Shown here in pieces: positions 35,821-45,385 of a DNA stretch of 64,000 nucleotides. The notes beneath the pieces were generated by a model, which worked only from the letters and a program-made list of their open reading frames with translations, had not been told where the DNA came from and made no database searches. Numbering within the stretch: the first letter of the stretch is position 1; each line of letters opens with the position of its first letter. The translations under genes were made by a program, and so were the position numbers. The stretch comes from Campylobacterales bacterium (GTDB lineage Bacteria; Campylobacterota; Campylobacteria; Campylobacterales; Sulfurimonadaceae): NCBI GenBank assembly GCA_016938735.1, contig JAFGUB010000032.1, positions 1 to 64,000 of the forward strand. The letters are read 5' to 3'.

Positions 35821-36323
35821 AAAACGATAAAGCGATGCGTTGGCCCTATGGGATTGCACTCTCATTTGTTCTGATCATCGGACTTATTTATGGGACTATA
35901 GTGGTCTCTTTGGATTATCCGGTTGAACAGAGTGATGACAATTTACAAAATTACCATGTGTATGACAAGTATGCTAATGGATTTATTCAAAAACAGATTG
36001 AATTTGATCGTCTGTACCAATTTAGTTATATCGCGGATCCTATCACGCCCGAGCGAAGCGTACTGAAGTACAAACTCACCGACAAAGAAGGTGTGCCACT
36101 GAATAATGCAACCATCAAAGCGATGGTCACCCGTCCCGACACGCACCAATTTGACATTGAGGTAACAGAATTTACGGTCGAAGACGGTATTTATACTTCG
36201 GCTCCGATAGCGCTCCCTAAAGAGGGACGTTGGAATATCATAGCTCATGTTGTCGTTAATGAGCATGAGCGCTACCTAAATCTTAAAGCCGACACGCGCT
36301 ATCCACAGACTGACGAATATTAA
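35817..36323 (+). CDS. FixH-like protein
   Basis: A 168-residue protein with one N-terminal span (about 10-32) and a beta-sandwich periplasmic domain that matches FixH (KANLNL-type end, here HERYLNLKADTRYP; PLPKEGRWNI-like here ALPKEGRWNIIA). FixH is tied to copper delivery and assembly of cbb3 oxidase. It closes the cco-associated cluster. The addB start follows after 2 bases. Confidence 0.78.
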   Translation: MKNDKAMRWPYGIALSFVLIIGLIYGTIVVSLDYPVEQSDDNLQNYHVYDKYANGFIQKQIEFDRLYQFSYIADPITPERSVLKYKLTDKEGVPLNNATIKAMVTRPDTHQFDIEVTEFTVEDGIYTSAPIALPKEGRWNIIAHVVVNEHERYLNLKADTRYPQTDEY

Positions 36324-36325
36324 CG

Positions 36326-38683
36326 ATGACGCAGCCTAGCAAGACGCTTCACGTTTTGCCCACGGCGCGTGCAATACGTGAGCATCTAAACCAACAAAAA
36401 CAGCAGAACGGCTTTGGGGTTCGCTACATCACAATGGGAGAATTCCTTAGCCGCCTTGTGTTGATTGAGGATGCTCGTAGGGTAGATGCTGATGTACGTA
36501 ATTTGATGCTTTTGGAAGCTTCACGTTTTGAGCGCTTTGATCTTCTGCACATTGAGCGCACATTTTTTGCTTTCGTTCAAAACAGCCATTACATTTTTCG
36601 TTTTCTTGAAGAGCTTAGCGGCGAATGTGTATCGATTGAGGCGTTGCAACGCTCTGACACCTATGGAGATTATGAGGAACACCTGCGCGTATTGCAGGAG
36701 TTGCGCGCACGTTTTGCAGCCATCACACAGCGTGAGGGTGTGGTGGACGCGATTTTCTTGCGCGAGCGCTACCGCTTACATGTAGCCTATATCACCTCTT
36801 TTTCGCAGATACAAATTTCATCCGTAGGTTATCTAACGGCGTTTGAAATGGAATTGTTAGCGCAGGCATCGCGTTATTGCACCATTACGATCGACTTCGA
36901 ATCGACACCCTACAACCAGAAAATGCGCGCAAGGCTTAGCCATCTAGGCCTCTCAGGGGATGGCGATGGGCGTTTTTTGATTGACGTAGGCGCCAAGAAA
37001 GTTACCGTTCTGGAACCTCGGGAGATAGCTGGTCAAAGGATAGAAGCAGTAGGATTGACGCAACGAATGGTGCAAGTTGCGTTTATCAAAGAGCGCGTGA
37101 ACGCGATGGTACGTAGCGGTATTAAGCCTGAAGCGATTGCGGTGGTCCTGCCGGATGAGCATTTCGCGGAAATTTTCCGTACTTTTGATAGCGAACGAAA
37201 CTTTAACTTTGCTATGGGGCTTTCACTGCGTCGTAGTCGATTTTATCTTCGCTTGAGCGCCTTTGCTGCCTATATGGATGATGGTACGGTTCAAAATTTC
37301 CGACGGTGTCATCGACTTGGCGTAGCAACATTTGCGCTTTTTACATCCGCTTATGCAGGAACGTTTGATATGGCCGTTTTTCGTCGCATCATCGAAGAGC
37401 AGCTCAGTGAAGAGCAGGATGCGGCGGTCGTCAAGAGGGTCCAAGAGGAGCTGTTTCATTTTGAACGCTTGGGGGCGGTACTGGAGACTTTGCGCTTTAG
37501 ACAGGCTTTTCATCTGTTTATGCAGCGCTTGGATGCGGTACATCTGGATGATGTCGGTGGCGGAAAGGTGACGGTGATGGGGCTGCTTGAGACGCGAGGT
37601 GTACGCTTTGAGGGAGTGGTGATTGTCGATTTTAATGAAGGCTTTGTCCCTAAAATCAGTGAAAAAGATCTCTTTTTAAACAGTCAGATCAGAGAACGAA
37701 GTGCCCTACCCACAAGCGCGCAGAGGCAGGATTTGCAAAAGCACTACTACTATCAATTGATACATTCAGCACGCAGCGTAGCGATCAGCTACGTTCATCA
37801 TCAAGAGAGCGTTCCGTCACGTTTTTTGACCCAAATGCACATAGCAAGTCGTATGAGCGACCATGAAGCCGAGTATGCCCGCATAATGTTTGAGCCGTAC
37901 AGGCAAGAGGAGCGTCTCGATGCACCACTCACCGCACCGTGCGACTTTCGCAGGTTCAAGCTCTCTGCAACGATGCTACAGAGTTACCTTACATGTAAGC
38001 GGCAATTCTACTATCGTTACATGCAAAAGCTTCAGCCGCATCGAATCGAGCGAGACCTTCCCGAAGAGTGGGAGATCGGAAACCATTTGCATGAGGCGCT
38101 CCGTCACGTCTATGCCGAACATGATGGTTATGCATCGACACAGGAGCTTGAAGCAGCGGTTGAGACAGCATTCGGCGGCGTAAAGCAACGCAACCCTTTA
38201 GTGCTGTATCAGTTGCGGCTGTGGCGTGAAAAACTGCGCCCCTTTTATGCAAACGAAGTAGACCGTTATGCGTCTGGCATAAGGGTGCGATACTGCGAGT
38301 GTGCGCTAGAGTGCGTACAAGGCGATCTTACGCTGCAAGGACGCATTGACCGCATTGATGCTACCGATGAAGGGCTAGAGGTATTGGACTATAAGAGTGG
38401 TGCGTATCGGGTGGATTCTGCCAAGCAGGTAGAGGAGAGCACCAACTTTCAGCTGGAGTTTTATTATTTGCTGGCTTCGACGCTGGGCAGGGTTAAGGGG
38501 TGCGGCTATTACGACCTGAATAGTGGCCGGATCGAGCCCGAGGCGCAGCTTGACGCCAAGCTGGAGCGGCTGGAACGACATTTTCAGGCATTGCCGCGCG
38601 GCGAGATGGTGGATTTTGAGCGTACCGAGGTGCTGGATGCCTGTCGTGTCTGCGACTACAACCTCCTGTGCGGGAGATGGTAG
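36326..38683 (+). CDS. addB: AddB-like nuclease/helicase-fold subunit
   Basis: A 785-residue protein of the AddB type. An N-terminal inactivated helicase-like region starts with a single-strand-binding fold (SKTLHVLPTARAIREH) and no clear Walker A. The C-terminal PD-(D/E)XK nuclease domain has SATMLQSYLTCKRQFYYRYM and the catalytic segment GLEVLDYKSG. A C-terminal cysteine set (CRVCDYNLLCGRW, plus the earlier LTCKRQF Cys) fits the iron-sulfur staple of AddB. AddAB processes double-strand breaks for RecA. The stop (TAG) is followed immediately by the addA ATG. Confidence 0.85.
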   Translation: MTQPSKTLHVLPTARAIREHLNQQKQQNGFGVRYITMGEFLSRLVLIEDARRVDADVRNLMLLEASRFERFDLLHIERTFFAFVQNSHYIFRFLEELSGECVSIEALQRSDTYGDYEEHLRVLQELRARFAAITQREGVVDAIFLRERYRLHVAYITSFSQIQISSVGYLTAFEMELLAQASRYCTITIDFESTPYNQKMRARLSHLGLSGDGDGRFLIDVGAKKVTVLEPREIAGQRIEAVGLTQRMVQVAFIKERVNAMVRSGIKPEAIAVVLPDEHFAEIFRTFDSERNFNFAMGLSLRRSRFYLRLSAFAAYMDDGTVQNFRRCHRLGVATFALFTSAYAGTFDMAVFRRIIEEQLSEEQDAAVVKRVQEELFHFERLGAVLETLRFRQAFHLFMQRLDAVHLDDVGGGKVTVMGLLETRGVRFEGVVIVDFNEGFVPKISEKDLFLNSQIRERSALPTSAQRQDLQKHYYYQLIHSARSVAISYVHHQESVPSRFLTQMHIASRMSDHEAEYARIMFEPYRQEERLDAPLTAPCDFRRFKLSATMLQSYLTCKRQFYYRYMQKLQPHRIERDLPEEWEIGNHLHEALRHVYAEHDGYASTQELEAAVETAFGGVKQRNPLVLYQLRLWREKLRPFYANEVDRYASGIRVRYCECALECVQGDLTLQGRIDRIDATDEGLEVLDYKSGAYRVDSAKQVEESTNFQLEFYYLLASTLGRVKGCGYYDLNSGRIEPEAQLDAKLERLERHFQALPRGEMVDFERTEVLDACRVCDYNLLCGRW

Positions 38684-41398
38684 ATGGCGTTTGAACCCAA
38701 GCTGGCTTATGAAGCTAGCGCCGGAAGCGGTAAAACCTTCAATTTGGTGGTGCGCTATTTGAGCCTGCTTTTTATGGGTGTGGCACCTGAGCGGATTTTG
38801 GCGCTAACATTTACTAACAAAGCGGCAAATGAGATGCAAGAGCGCATCGTGGTGACGCTGAGGGATCTGCAGACGCGCGGCGAGCTTGCAGTGATCGCGC
38901 AGATCACGGGTGAAGATGAAGCGGCGTTGCTCTCACGTAGAGGCGACGTCTATGCCCTGTTTTTGCGTAGCGAAAGCAAAATTATGACAATCGACCGTTT
39001 CTTCTCAAAAATCTTGCGCAAATTTTCGCTTCATGCAGGGTTGATGCCGACCTTCTCTATCTTTGCGTCGCAACATGAGATCAAGCTGATGATCCGTTTT
39101 TTAAATGAGACGAGTGTGCAAAACGCGCAACGTGCCTTGATCGATCTGTCGCTTATCAGCGCAAAGCGGCTCAGTGATCTTTTTGGCTTACTAGAGATGC
39201 TCTATCAGAAGATGCCGGAGCTTTCAAACGTGCGTTTTGAAGCCCCTAAAAATTTTGATTTTGAAGCGCTTCGTGAGGCGTTGATGCAGGAGCTGCGCGG
39301 CTATTTTGACCTACAAAGCCTCTCCGCGTCAGGGATCAAAGCCTTACATGTAACGTCGATGGAGGCGCTAAGCGATGCGACTTGGATGCACAAAACGTCG
39401 CTATCGGAGTACGCCTATTTCAAAAAGCAGTACGAACCGGCGATGGATGGGGTGCTGGAGCGGCTCAAAAAGCTGACGGCAGACGCTATGCGCTCTAAAG
39501 AAGCCGCCTTTTTCCAAGAGCTTTTAACGCTGCTGCGTATTTATGACAAAGCACGTCGCGATCTGGCGCGTAACGAAGGCGAGCTTAGTTTTGACGATAT
39601 CACCGCCTTTGTCTATACGCTGTTGAAGACGCGCATCGACAGTGAGTTTCTCTATTTTAGGCTTGACAGCAAGATTGAGCATCTGCTGCTTGATGAGTTC
39701 CAGGACACTTCGGTGATCCAGTTTGATATTTTACGCCCCATCATCGATGAGATCTGTTCGGGGTCGGGTCTCATTGAGAACGGAAGCTTCTTTTTTGTCG
39801 GAGATGTCAAACAGTCGATCTACCGCTTCAGAGGCGGGGTGAGCGCGCTGTTTCATGCGGTGGCCAAGCATTACGATGTGACGCTCAAGCCGTTGCTGAC
39901 CAACTATCGTTCGCTCGAAGCGATTGTTACGTTTGTCAACGAACTTTTTATGGGACGTATTGCGGGCTATCTCCCTCAAGGAATCAAACCGGGCGGTGAG
40001 GGCGGGTATGTCGAGGTAATCGTTGACGATGCACTGATCGAGCGCTGCGTTGCGGAGGTGAAGAGGCTTCTGGCTGCGGGAGCAGATCCGGATGGTATCG
40101 CCGTATTGTGCGCAACGAACGGCGACGGCAGTGCTGTCGAAATGGGGCTCAAAGCTGATGGGATCGAGGTCGTCACGGAGACCACTTCGAAGCTGATTCA
40201 TCAGCGCAGCGTACGCGCATTGATCGAGTATTTGAAGTTTTGCTACTTTGGCGAGACTATCTATAAAAAGAACTTTTTTGCGCTTGCGGGGATCGAAGAG
40301 TGCGCTTTGGAGCGCCCCGATATGAGCCGATATGAGATGCTGCGCGATATCAAAAGTGTGATGGAGCGCTTTAAGCTCTTCGGCGGCGATATGAATTTGC
40401 TGCGCTTTCTTGAGCTGTTGGCGCAGTTTGAGGATATCGAATCGTTGGTGTTTGAATATGAGCGCATCGATGCAAGCGCCGTGCGCAGCGAGCTGCACGG
40501 AGTGAAGGTCATGACGGTGCACAAGTCCAAGGGGCTAGAGTTTGAGCATGTGATCGTGCTCGATCGTTTGGGTAAAAAACAGAGCGACACCGCACCGATT
40601 GTCTTTGAATATGAGGGAATCCACTTGCTGCACCTCTATTTGCGTCAGAAAAACCGCGCACACTTTGATCCGCGCTACGCTCACGCACTCAAGCGCAACG
40701 AAGCCGCGTCGCGTGAGGATGCGCTTAATGCCTTGTATGTCGCCTTGACCAGAGCGGAGAAGAATCTTTTTGTGATTGCCAAAAGTAAAGACTCGACGTT
40801 TGAAATGCTTGAGTTGCAAAGCCAAAAGCGCGGTACACTCGAGATCAAAGCCGCATCGCCGCAAGAACAAACCGCCCCTAAGCCGTTGGATTATGTAGCT
40901 CTGGTCTATGGACGACAGGAAGAGCGTTCGGTTGGTGCGCAGGAGGAAGAGGGCGATCCGATCGCCGTAACCTTTGGTTTGGCGCTACACTATACGCTTG
41001 AGATGATGCGCGATTTTACGCTCGAAGCGCTCTATGAGGCGATGTGCTCCACTTATACCGCATACGGCAGTGTACTGGATGAAGCGGCACTTGAATCGGT
41101 TGCCGCGCGTATTAAACGCGCACTTGAGACTCAGGCGTTTATGGAGCTGACGCAAGGGACGTACTATAAAGAACAGCCCTTTACGTACGAGGGAGAGCTC
41201 CGCTACATAGACCTGCTGGTGCGTCAAGCGTCACGCTGGGTCATCGTCGATTATAAAAGTTCGACCAAAGAGCAGGCATTACATGTAAAGCAGGTCTCCT
41301 TTTATCAACGAGCGCTGCGTGCGCTTACCGGCGAAGAGGTTGCGGCTCATCTATGCTACATGCTTGAGGATCAAACGATGGTGGTAGAGATCACGTAA
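38684..41398 (+). CDS. addA: AddA-like (RecB-like) helicase-nuclease
   Basis: A 904-residue UvrD-family helicase with C-terminal nuclease. Walker A is AYEASAGSGKTF (about 8-19), then LALTFTNKAANEM, Walker B LLLDEFQDTS near 330, GDVKQSIYRFRGG (motif III-like) near 375, and VMTVHKSKGLEFEHV (motif V). The nuclease motif VDYKSS lies near residue 865. It partners the adjacent AddB, in the style of the Helicobacter RecB-like/AddAB enzymes. Two exact palindromes (39344, 41279) are within the gene and encode Ala-Leu-His-Val. Confidence 0.9.
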   Translation: MAFEPKLAYEASAGSGKTFNLVVRYLSLLFMGVAPERILALTFTNKAANEMQERIVVTLRDLQTRGELAVIAQITGEDEAALLSRRGDVYALFLRSESKIMTIDRFFSKILRKFSLHAGLMPTFSIFASQHEIKLMIRFLNETSVQNAQRALIDLSLISAKRLSDLFGLLEMLYQKMPELSNVRFEAPKNFDFEALREALMQELRGYFDLQSLSASGIKALHVTSMEALSDATWMHKTSLSEYAYFKKQYEPAMDGVLERLKKLTADAMRSKEAAFFQELLTLLRIYDKARRDLARNEGELSFDDITAFVYTLLKTRIDSEFLYFRLDSKIEHLLLDEFQDTSVIQFDILRPIIDEICSGSGLIENGSFFFVGDVKQSIYRFRGGVSALFHAVAKHYDVTLKPLLTNYRSLEAIVTFVNELFMGRIAGYLPQGIKPGGEGGYVEVIVDDALIERCVAEVKRLLAAGADPDGIAVLCATNGDGSAVEMGLKADGIEVVTETTSKLIHQRSVRALIEYLKFCYFGETIYKKNFFALAGIEECALERPDMSRYEMLRDIKSVMERFKLFGGDMNLLRFLELLAQFEDIESLVFEYERIDASAVRSELHGVKVMTVHKSKGLEFEHVIVLDRLGKKQSDTAPIVFEYEGIHLLHLYLRQKNRAHFDPRYAHALKRNEAASREDALNALYVALTRAEKNLFVIAKSKDSTFEMLELQSQKRGTLEIKAASPQEQTAPKPLDYVALVYGRQEERSVGAQEEEGDPIAVTFGLALHYTLEMMRDFTLEALYEAMCSTYTAYGSVLDEAALESVAARIKRALETQAFMELTQGTYYKEQPFTYEGELRYIDLLVRQASRWVIVDYKSSTKEQALHVKQVSFYQRALRALTGEEVAAHLCYMLEDQTMVVEIT

Positions 41399-41422
41399 GA
41401 ATGGGTAGAAAATCTTATACAG

Positions 41423-41437
41423 TACTTAAATTAAGTA
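41423..41437 (+). promoter_or_regulatory. 15-bp palindrome upstream of rplM
   Basis: TACTTAA-A-TTAAGTA is a perfect odd palindrome 20 bases before the rplM -10 box, around the -35 region. It could be an operator or simply an A/T-rich upstream element. Confidence 0.4.
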
Positions 41438-41457
41438 AAATATAAGCAGCATACGGC

Positions 41458-41463
41458 TACAAT
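41458..41463 (+). promoter_or_regulatory. -10 box (TACAAT) of rplM-rpsI
   Basis: GGC followed by TACAAT lies 38 bases before the rplM ATG. Confidence 0.55.
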
Positions 41464-41501
41464 CCCAGACTTTAAATGCGAGACTCAAAAGGAATAAGGC
41501 A

Positions 41502-41927
41502 ATGAAATTTACAAAAATTGCAAGCCCGGAGCAGATTGAGCGCAATTGGGTTCTGATCGATGCAGAAGGCAAAGTCTTCGGTCGTATCGTGACAGAAATT
41601 GCAGCGACGCTTCGCGGAAAAAACAAACCCTACTTCACCCCGAATATCGACTGCGGAGACTTCGTCGTTGTCGTCAATGCCTCCAAGGCGATTTTCAAGG
41701 GTCAGGGTAAGGTAGCGGAAAAGACCTACCACAAACACACGGGTTACTTCGGTAACGTCAAAAGCGAAAAGATGACCGATCTTTTGAGCAACAACCCGGA
41801 AAAACTCTTTAAGCTCGCTACACGCGGTATGCTGCCAAAGACAAAACTCGGTGCCGCAATGCTTAAAAAACTCAAAGTCTATGCCGGTGCCGAGCATCCG
41901 CACACGGCTCAAGTGAATAAAGGATAA
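41502..41927 (+). CDS. rplM: 50S ribosomal protein L13
   Basis: A 141-residue L13. Typical stretches are [44 protein letters not shown] and AEHPHTAQ near the end. It binds 23S rRNA early in large-subunit assembly. It is paired with rpsI as in most bacteria. Confidence 0.97.
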   Translation: MKFTKIASPEQIERNWVLIDAEGKVFGRIVTEIAATLRGKNKPYFTPNIDCGDFVVVVNASKAIFKGQGKVAEKTYHKHTGYFGNVKSEKMTDLLSNNPEKLFKLATRGMLPKTKLGAAMLKKLKVYAGAEHPHTAQVNKG

Positions 41928-41932
41928 ATCTG

Positions 41933-42322
41933 ATGGCACAAACCTACGCAACAGGAAAACGCAAAAGCTCCATCGCCAAAGTATGGCTGACGCCGGGCAG
42001 CGGCAAAATCACCGTTAACGGTCTCTCGCTTGATGCATGGCTCGGCGGACTCGAAGCGAAAAAACTTCGCGTCAAACAGCCTTTGGCACTGACCAAACAA
42101 GAAGGTTCCGTGGATGTGACGGCGACGACGATGGGTGGAGGCTTCGGTGGTCAAGCCGACGCACTGCGCCATGGTCTCTCTCGCGCACTCGTTCGCTACG
42201 ACGCGGCCTTCCGCGCCATTTTGAAACCTGCCGGTATGATGACACGCGACTCTCGTACAGTCGAGCGTAAAAAGCCGGGTAAACGCAAAGCGCGCCGTTC
42301 ACCGCAGTTCTCTAAACGTTAA
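41933..42322 (+). CDS. rpsI: 30S ribosomal protein S9
   Basis: A 129-residue S9 with N-terminal [15 protein letters not shown], central [20 protein letters not shown] and the basic C-terminal tail [18 protein letters not shown] that reaches the decoding-site tRNA. It follows rplM by 5 bases, and a clear terminator follows. Confidence 0.97.
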   Translation: MAQTYATGKRKSSIAKVWLTPGSGKITVNGLSLDAWLGGLEAKKLRVKQPLALTKQEGSVDVTATTMGGGFGGQADALRHGLSRALVRYDAAFRAILKPAGMMTRDSRTVERKKPGKRKARRSPQFSKR

Positions 42323-42328
42323 TCGTTT

Positions 42329-42351
42329 ACGTCTCCTTGCGGAGGTGTTTT
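42329..42351 (+). terminator. Intrinsic terminator after rplM-rpsI
   Basis: ACGTCTCC (42329-42336) pairs with GGAGGTGT (42341-42348) through a TTGC loop, 8 base pairs with two G-U pairs, followed by a T-run and then TTTT again at 42356. It lies 6 bases after the rpsI stop. Confidence 0.75.
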
Positions 42352-42383
42352 GCTCTTTTCAAAATCGTTTGAAAGGTTCTTTC

Positions 42384-43088
42384 ATGTTCAAATCCCTCAT
42401 TTTTTTATCGTTGTCGACTTGGCTTTTGGCGGGTGTGCATCCGCATTGGGATTATGATACGCACGGCCCTAAGCAGTGGGGCGAATTTTCCCAAACCTGC
42501 GAAAAAGGGAAGCTCCAAAGCCCGATCAATATTGAATCCAACGTCACGGTATCGCTTGAAGATGCGCATATTTTGGTGATTGATGAAAACCGCAGCTCCA
42601 GCGCTAAAGTGCTTGATAACGGCCACTCTATCGAGGTCGATCCCAAAGATGGCGGAGATATCATCATTGGCGGCAAAAAGTTTCATCTGGTACAGTTTCA
42701 CTTTCATAGCGTAAGCGAAAATACACTTGACGGCAAACATTATCCGCTAGAGTTGCATGCGGTACATAAAGACTAAGACGGGCATCTCGCCGTCCTTGGT
42801 GTTCTTTTTGATATTGGGGCACACAATGAAGCCCTTGATCAGGTCCTCAACAGTGTCGGGAAGGCGATTGATGTCAATATGATGACGCTTTTGCCACACA
42901 ATACCAATGGCTATTACCACTGGTTTGGCTCGTTGACAACGCCGCCGTGTACCGAAGATGTAGAGTGGTATCTGTTTAAAGAGGTTCCAACCCTCTCGCA
43001 GCAGCAGCTCAAGCGTTTCCAAAAGTACTATAACCACAACTATCGCCCCGTCCAGCCTCTTTATGATCGAAAAGTAGAGGCGCACTAA
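42384..43088 (+). pseudogene. Alpha-carbonic anhydrase interrupted by an in-frame TAA
   Basis: The frame encodes a periplasmic alpha-carbonic anhydrase of 234 residues if one stop is ignored. A signal peptide (about 1-16) is followed by HWDY, QSPINIES, zinc-ligand His106 and His108 (FHFHS) and His125 (LELHAVHK). TAA at 42774-42776 is codon 131, exactly where relatives read Asp/Glu-Asp-Gly. The same frame then continues without any gap: [29 protein letters not shown] and a normal end at 43086-43088. GAA to TAA is a one-base change. The upstream fragment alone would lack much of the core fold. It is a recent nonsense mutation, a sequencing error, or read-through; the first two are likelier. Confidence 0.8.
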
Positions 43089-43115
43089 GCTATCATTGCA
43101 CCAAAAAGGATGCCG

Positions 43116-44621
43116 ATGCGCATAATCTTTTTGGTGCTGCTTTTGGGGCAGATGCTTGGTGCATCGACCCTTCATCTGGCTATCTCTTCGAACCCCTCAC
43201 GCCTCAATCCGCTGCTCGCCACCGATTCGGCAAGCTCCTCTATCAGTGATTTTATTTTCAATGCTTTGGTGAAATACAGCCCGACCGGTGATGCGATTAT
43301 CGGGGACTTGGCGGAGCGTTTCTATTTTGAAAACAACACGACGCTGATCTTTGAGTTACGCAAAGGGGTGAAGTGGCATGACGGAGCCCCTTTTGAAGCC
43401 CGCGACGTCGTCTTTACCTACGAGCTGATCCATGCGCCGCAGACGGCTACGCCCTACACCTCTACGTTTCGGATGGTTGAGAAGGTAGAGGCGCTTGATG
43501 CGCATACCGTGCGTGTCATCTACAAAGCCCCCTATTTTAAAGCGTTAGAGACGTGGATGATGGGAATTGTCCCCTACCATCTGCTCAAAGACGAAGCCAA
43601 TATTATGAGCGCGGCGTTCAATACGGCGCCGATCGGTACGGGGCCGTACCGTCTCAGTAGGCTAGAGCACTCCAAGAGCATCGAGCTTGAAGCGTTTGGG
43701 GACTATTTTGAGGGTAAACCGAAGATTGAGCGCATCTCATTTCATGTCATTGCCGATCCTATGACCCGTTTTTTAAAGCTCAAAGCGGGTGAGCTGGACA
43801 TCGGCGCACTTGAAGCGATGCAGTTTGAACGTCAATTAGATAGATCGTTTTCCGAGCGCTTTGAGACCATAGAGCAGATTGCGCACACCTATGATTATCT
43901 AGGGTTTAATCTGCGTCTGGATAAGTTTAAAGATCCGCGCGTGCGTCGCGCACTTTCGCTGGCGATTAACAGAAAGTCCCTGGCAGATATCCTCTTTATG
44001 AAACATGCGCGTGTCTGTACGGGCCCCTTTTTGCCCGGCGGTATCGGTTTTGACAGTAGCGTTGAAGCGCCGCAGCGTGATCTTGTCGCCGCTAAAGCGT
44101 TGCTTAAAGAGGCGGGCTATGATGAGCGCCATCCGCTTCGATTTGAAATTGCCACCTCCAGCGGCAGTGCGATTCGCCCTTACGCCGCGCAGATTATTCA
44201 GCAACAACTTGCCGCGATAGGGGTGGAGGTAGAGCTGCGCATTATGGAGTGGCAGGCCTTTTTGAATATGGTGGTTTTTCCGCGCCAATTTGAGGCGGTG
44301 TTGCTCGGGTGGTCTTTGTCGCTCTCTCCTGACCCCTATCTTTTGTGGCACTCCGACAACGACAAGCCGGGTGCATTTAATTTTATCGGCTATCACAACC
44401 ATAAGGTCGATCAACTAATCGAGACGGTACAAAGTGAGGTCGATCGTGAGCGGATTTCAACGCTCCTGCAGCAGATATTTTACGAAATTGTTCAAGACAA
44501 TCCTTATCTGTTTTTGTACATACCCAACAGTCTAACGGCGATTGACCGCCATATCGGCCCTATCCGTCCCACCGTAAACGGTATATGGCACAATCAAATC
44601 GAATGGGAGAAGAGCGAGTGA
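43116..44621 (+). CDS. Peptide/nickel-type ABC transporter substrate-binding protein
   Basis: A protein of about 501 residues of SBP family 5. A signal peptide (MRIIFLVLLLGQMLGAST) is followed by the typical NPSRLNPLLATDSAS, FELRKGVKWHDGAPFEARDVVFTYEL-like region (seen as GVKWHDGAPF and DVVFTYEL) and GTGPYRL, plus YLGFNLR and DPRVRRALSLAINR. ATG 43116 has AAGG 6 bases upstream and is preferred over ATG 43110. It binds peptides or similar ligands in the periplasm; the permease and ATPase genes are not adjacent. Its stop overlaps the GTG of the HAD phosphatase. Confidence 0.87.
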   Translation: MRIIFLVLLLGQMLGASTLHLAISSNPSRLNPLLATDSASSSISDFIFNALVKYSPTGDAIIGDLAERFYFENNTTLIFELRKGVKWHDGAPFEARDVVFTYELIHAPQTATPYTSTFRMVEKVEALDAHTVRVIYKAPYFKALETWMMGIVPYHLLKDEANIMSAAFNTAPIGTGPYRLSRLEHSKSIELEAFGDYFEGKPKIERISFHVIADPMTRFLKLKAGELDIGALEAMQFERQLDRSFSERFETIEQIAHTYDYLGFNLRLDKFKDPRVRRALSLAINRKSLADILFMKHARVCTGPFLPGGIGFDSSVEAPQRDLVAAKALLKEAGYDERHPLRFEIATSSGSAIRPYAAQIIQQQLAAIGVEVELRIMEWQAFLNMVVFPRQFEAVLLGWSLSLSPDPYLLWHSDNDKPGAFNFIGYHNHKVDQLIETVQSEVDRERISTLLQQIFYEIVQDNPYLFLYIPNSLTAIDRHIGPIRPTVNGIWHNQIEWEKSE

Positions 44622-45271
44622 CGATACTTTTTGATTTGGACGGAACGTTGATCGATTCAACGGATGCGATCCTAGAGAGCTTTGCGCAGAGTTATCATGT
44701 GTGGAGCCGTCCTTGTCCGCCGCCTGAGCAGATCAAAGCGCTGATCGGCTATCCGCTGGATATTATGTTTGCGCGGCTGGGCATTGAAGAGGCGATGGTC
44801 TGGCCGTTTGTGGAGCAGTACAAAGCGCATTACCGAGAAATATCGCGTGAGAAAACGGTGATGTTGCCACGCGCGATCGAAGCAGTCGAGCGGGCGGCCG
44901 AGCACGCCCAGTTAGGAATTGTGACCACCAAAACGGCGCGTTATTCACGTGAGTTGCTGGAACACTTTGGGCTGATGCACCATTTCAAGATCTTGATTGG
45001 GCGAGAAGATGTAGAACACCCCAAGCCTCATCCAGAGCCCGTGCTTAAAGCGATGGCACATATCCTTACATGTAAGCCTGAGCGAACATGGCTCATAGGG
45101 GATACCAGACTCGATCTTGAAGCGGCCCAACGTGCAGGTATTAAAGGGGTGGCGGTGCTCAGCGGTTATGATAATTACGACCAATTGTTATCATTCACTA
45201 ATATTATCAAAACTGATGCGCTCGAAGCGGTCGATTATATCATTGGACGTGGCTCAAATCGGGACATGTAG
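44618..45271 (+). CDS. HAD-family phosphatase (phosphoglycolate-phosphatase-like)
   Basis: A 217-residue HAD hydrolase. The nucleophile motif FDLDGTLIDS (Asp6 and Asp8) is at the N-terminus, motif II is in GIVTTKT, and motifs III/IV are in KPHPEPVLKA and WLIGDTRLDLEAA. A helical cap follows motif I. GTG 44618 overlaps the upstream stop (GTGA) and has GGAG upstream. Gph or PpaX-like housekeeping of 2-phosphoglycolate or pyrophosphate is plausible, but HAD substrates cannot be fixed from sequence. Confidence 0.82.
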   Translation: MTILFDLDGTLIDSTDAILESFAQSYHVWSRPCPPPEQIKALIGYPLDIMFARLGIEEAMVWPFVEQYKAHYREISREKTVMLPRAIEAVERAAEHAQLGIVTTKTARYSRELLEHFGLMHHFKILIGREDVEHPKPHPEPVLKAMAHILTCKPERTWLIGDTRLDLEAAQRAGIKGVAVLSGYDNYDQLLSFTNIIKTDALEAVDYIIGRGSNRDM

Positions 45272-45325
45272 AGGTGTAATCAGATGGATAAAAATATAGA
45301 AAGCTCCCTTTAAGAGCAACTTCTT

Positions 45326-45331
45326 TACAAT
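45326..45331 (+). promoter_or_regulatory. -10 box (TACAAT) of the por operon
   Basis: TACAAT followed by GC lies about 55 bases before the porC ATG in the 114-base gap after the HAD gene. Confidence 0.5.
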
Positions 45332-45385
45332 GCTTGGACATGACGAATACTCCATGTAAACTTTATTTTTGGAAGAGGAGAACCC

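Noticed and set aside
42774-42776. The TAA in the carbonic anhydrase as recoded selenocysteine or pyrrolysine
   Set aside because: Those use UGA or UAG, not UAA, and no special structure was noticed after the codon; a nonsense mutation or sequencing error is simpler.
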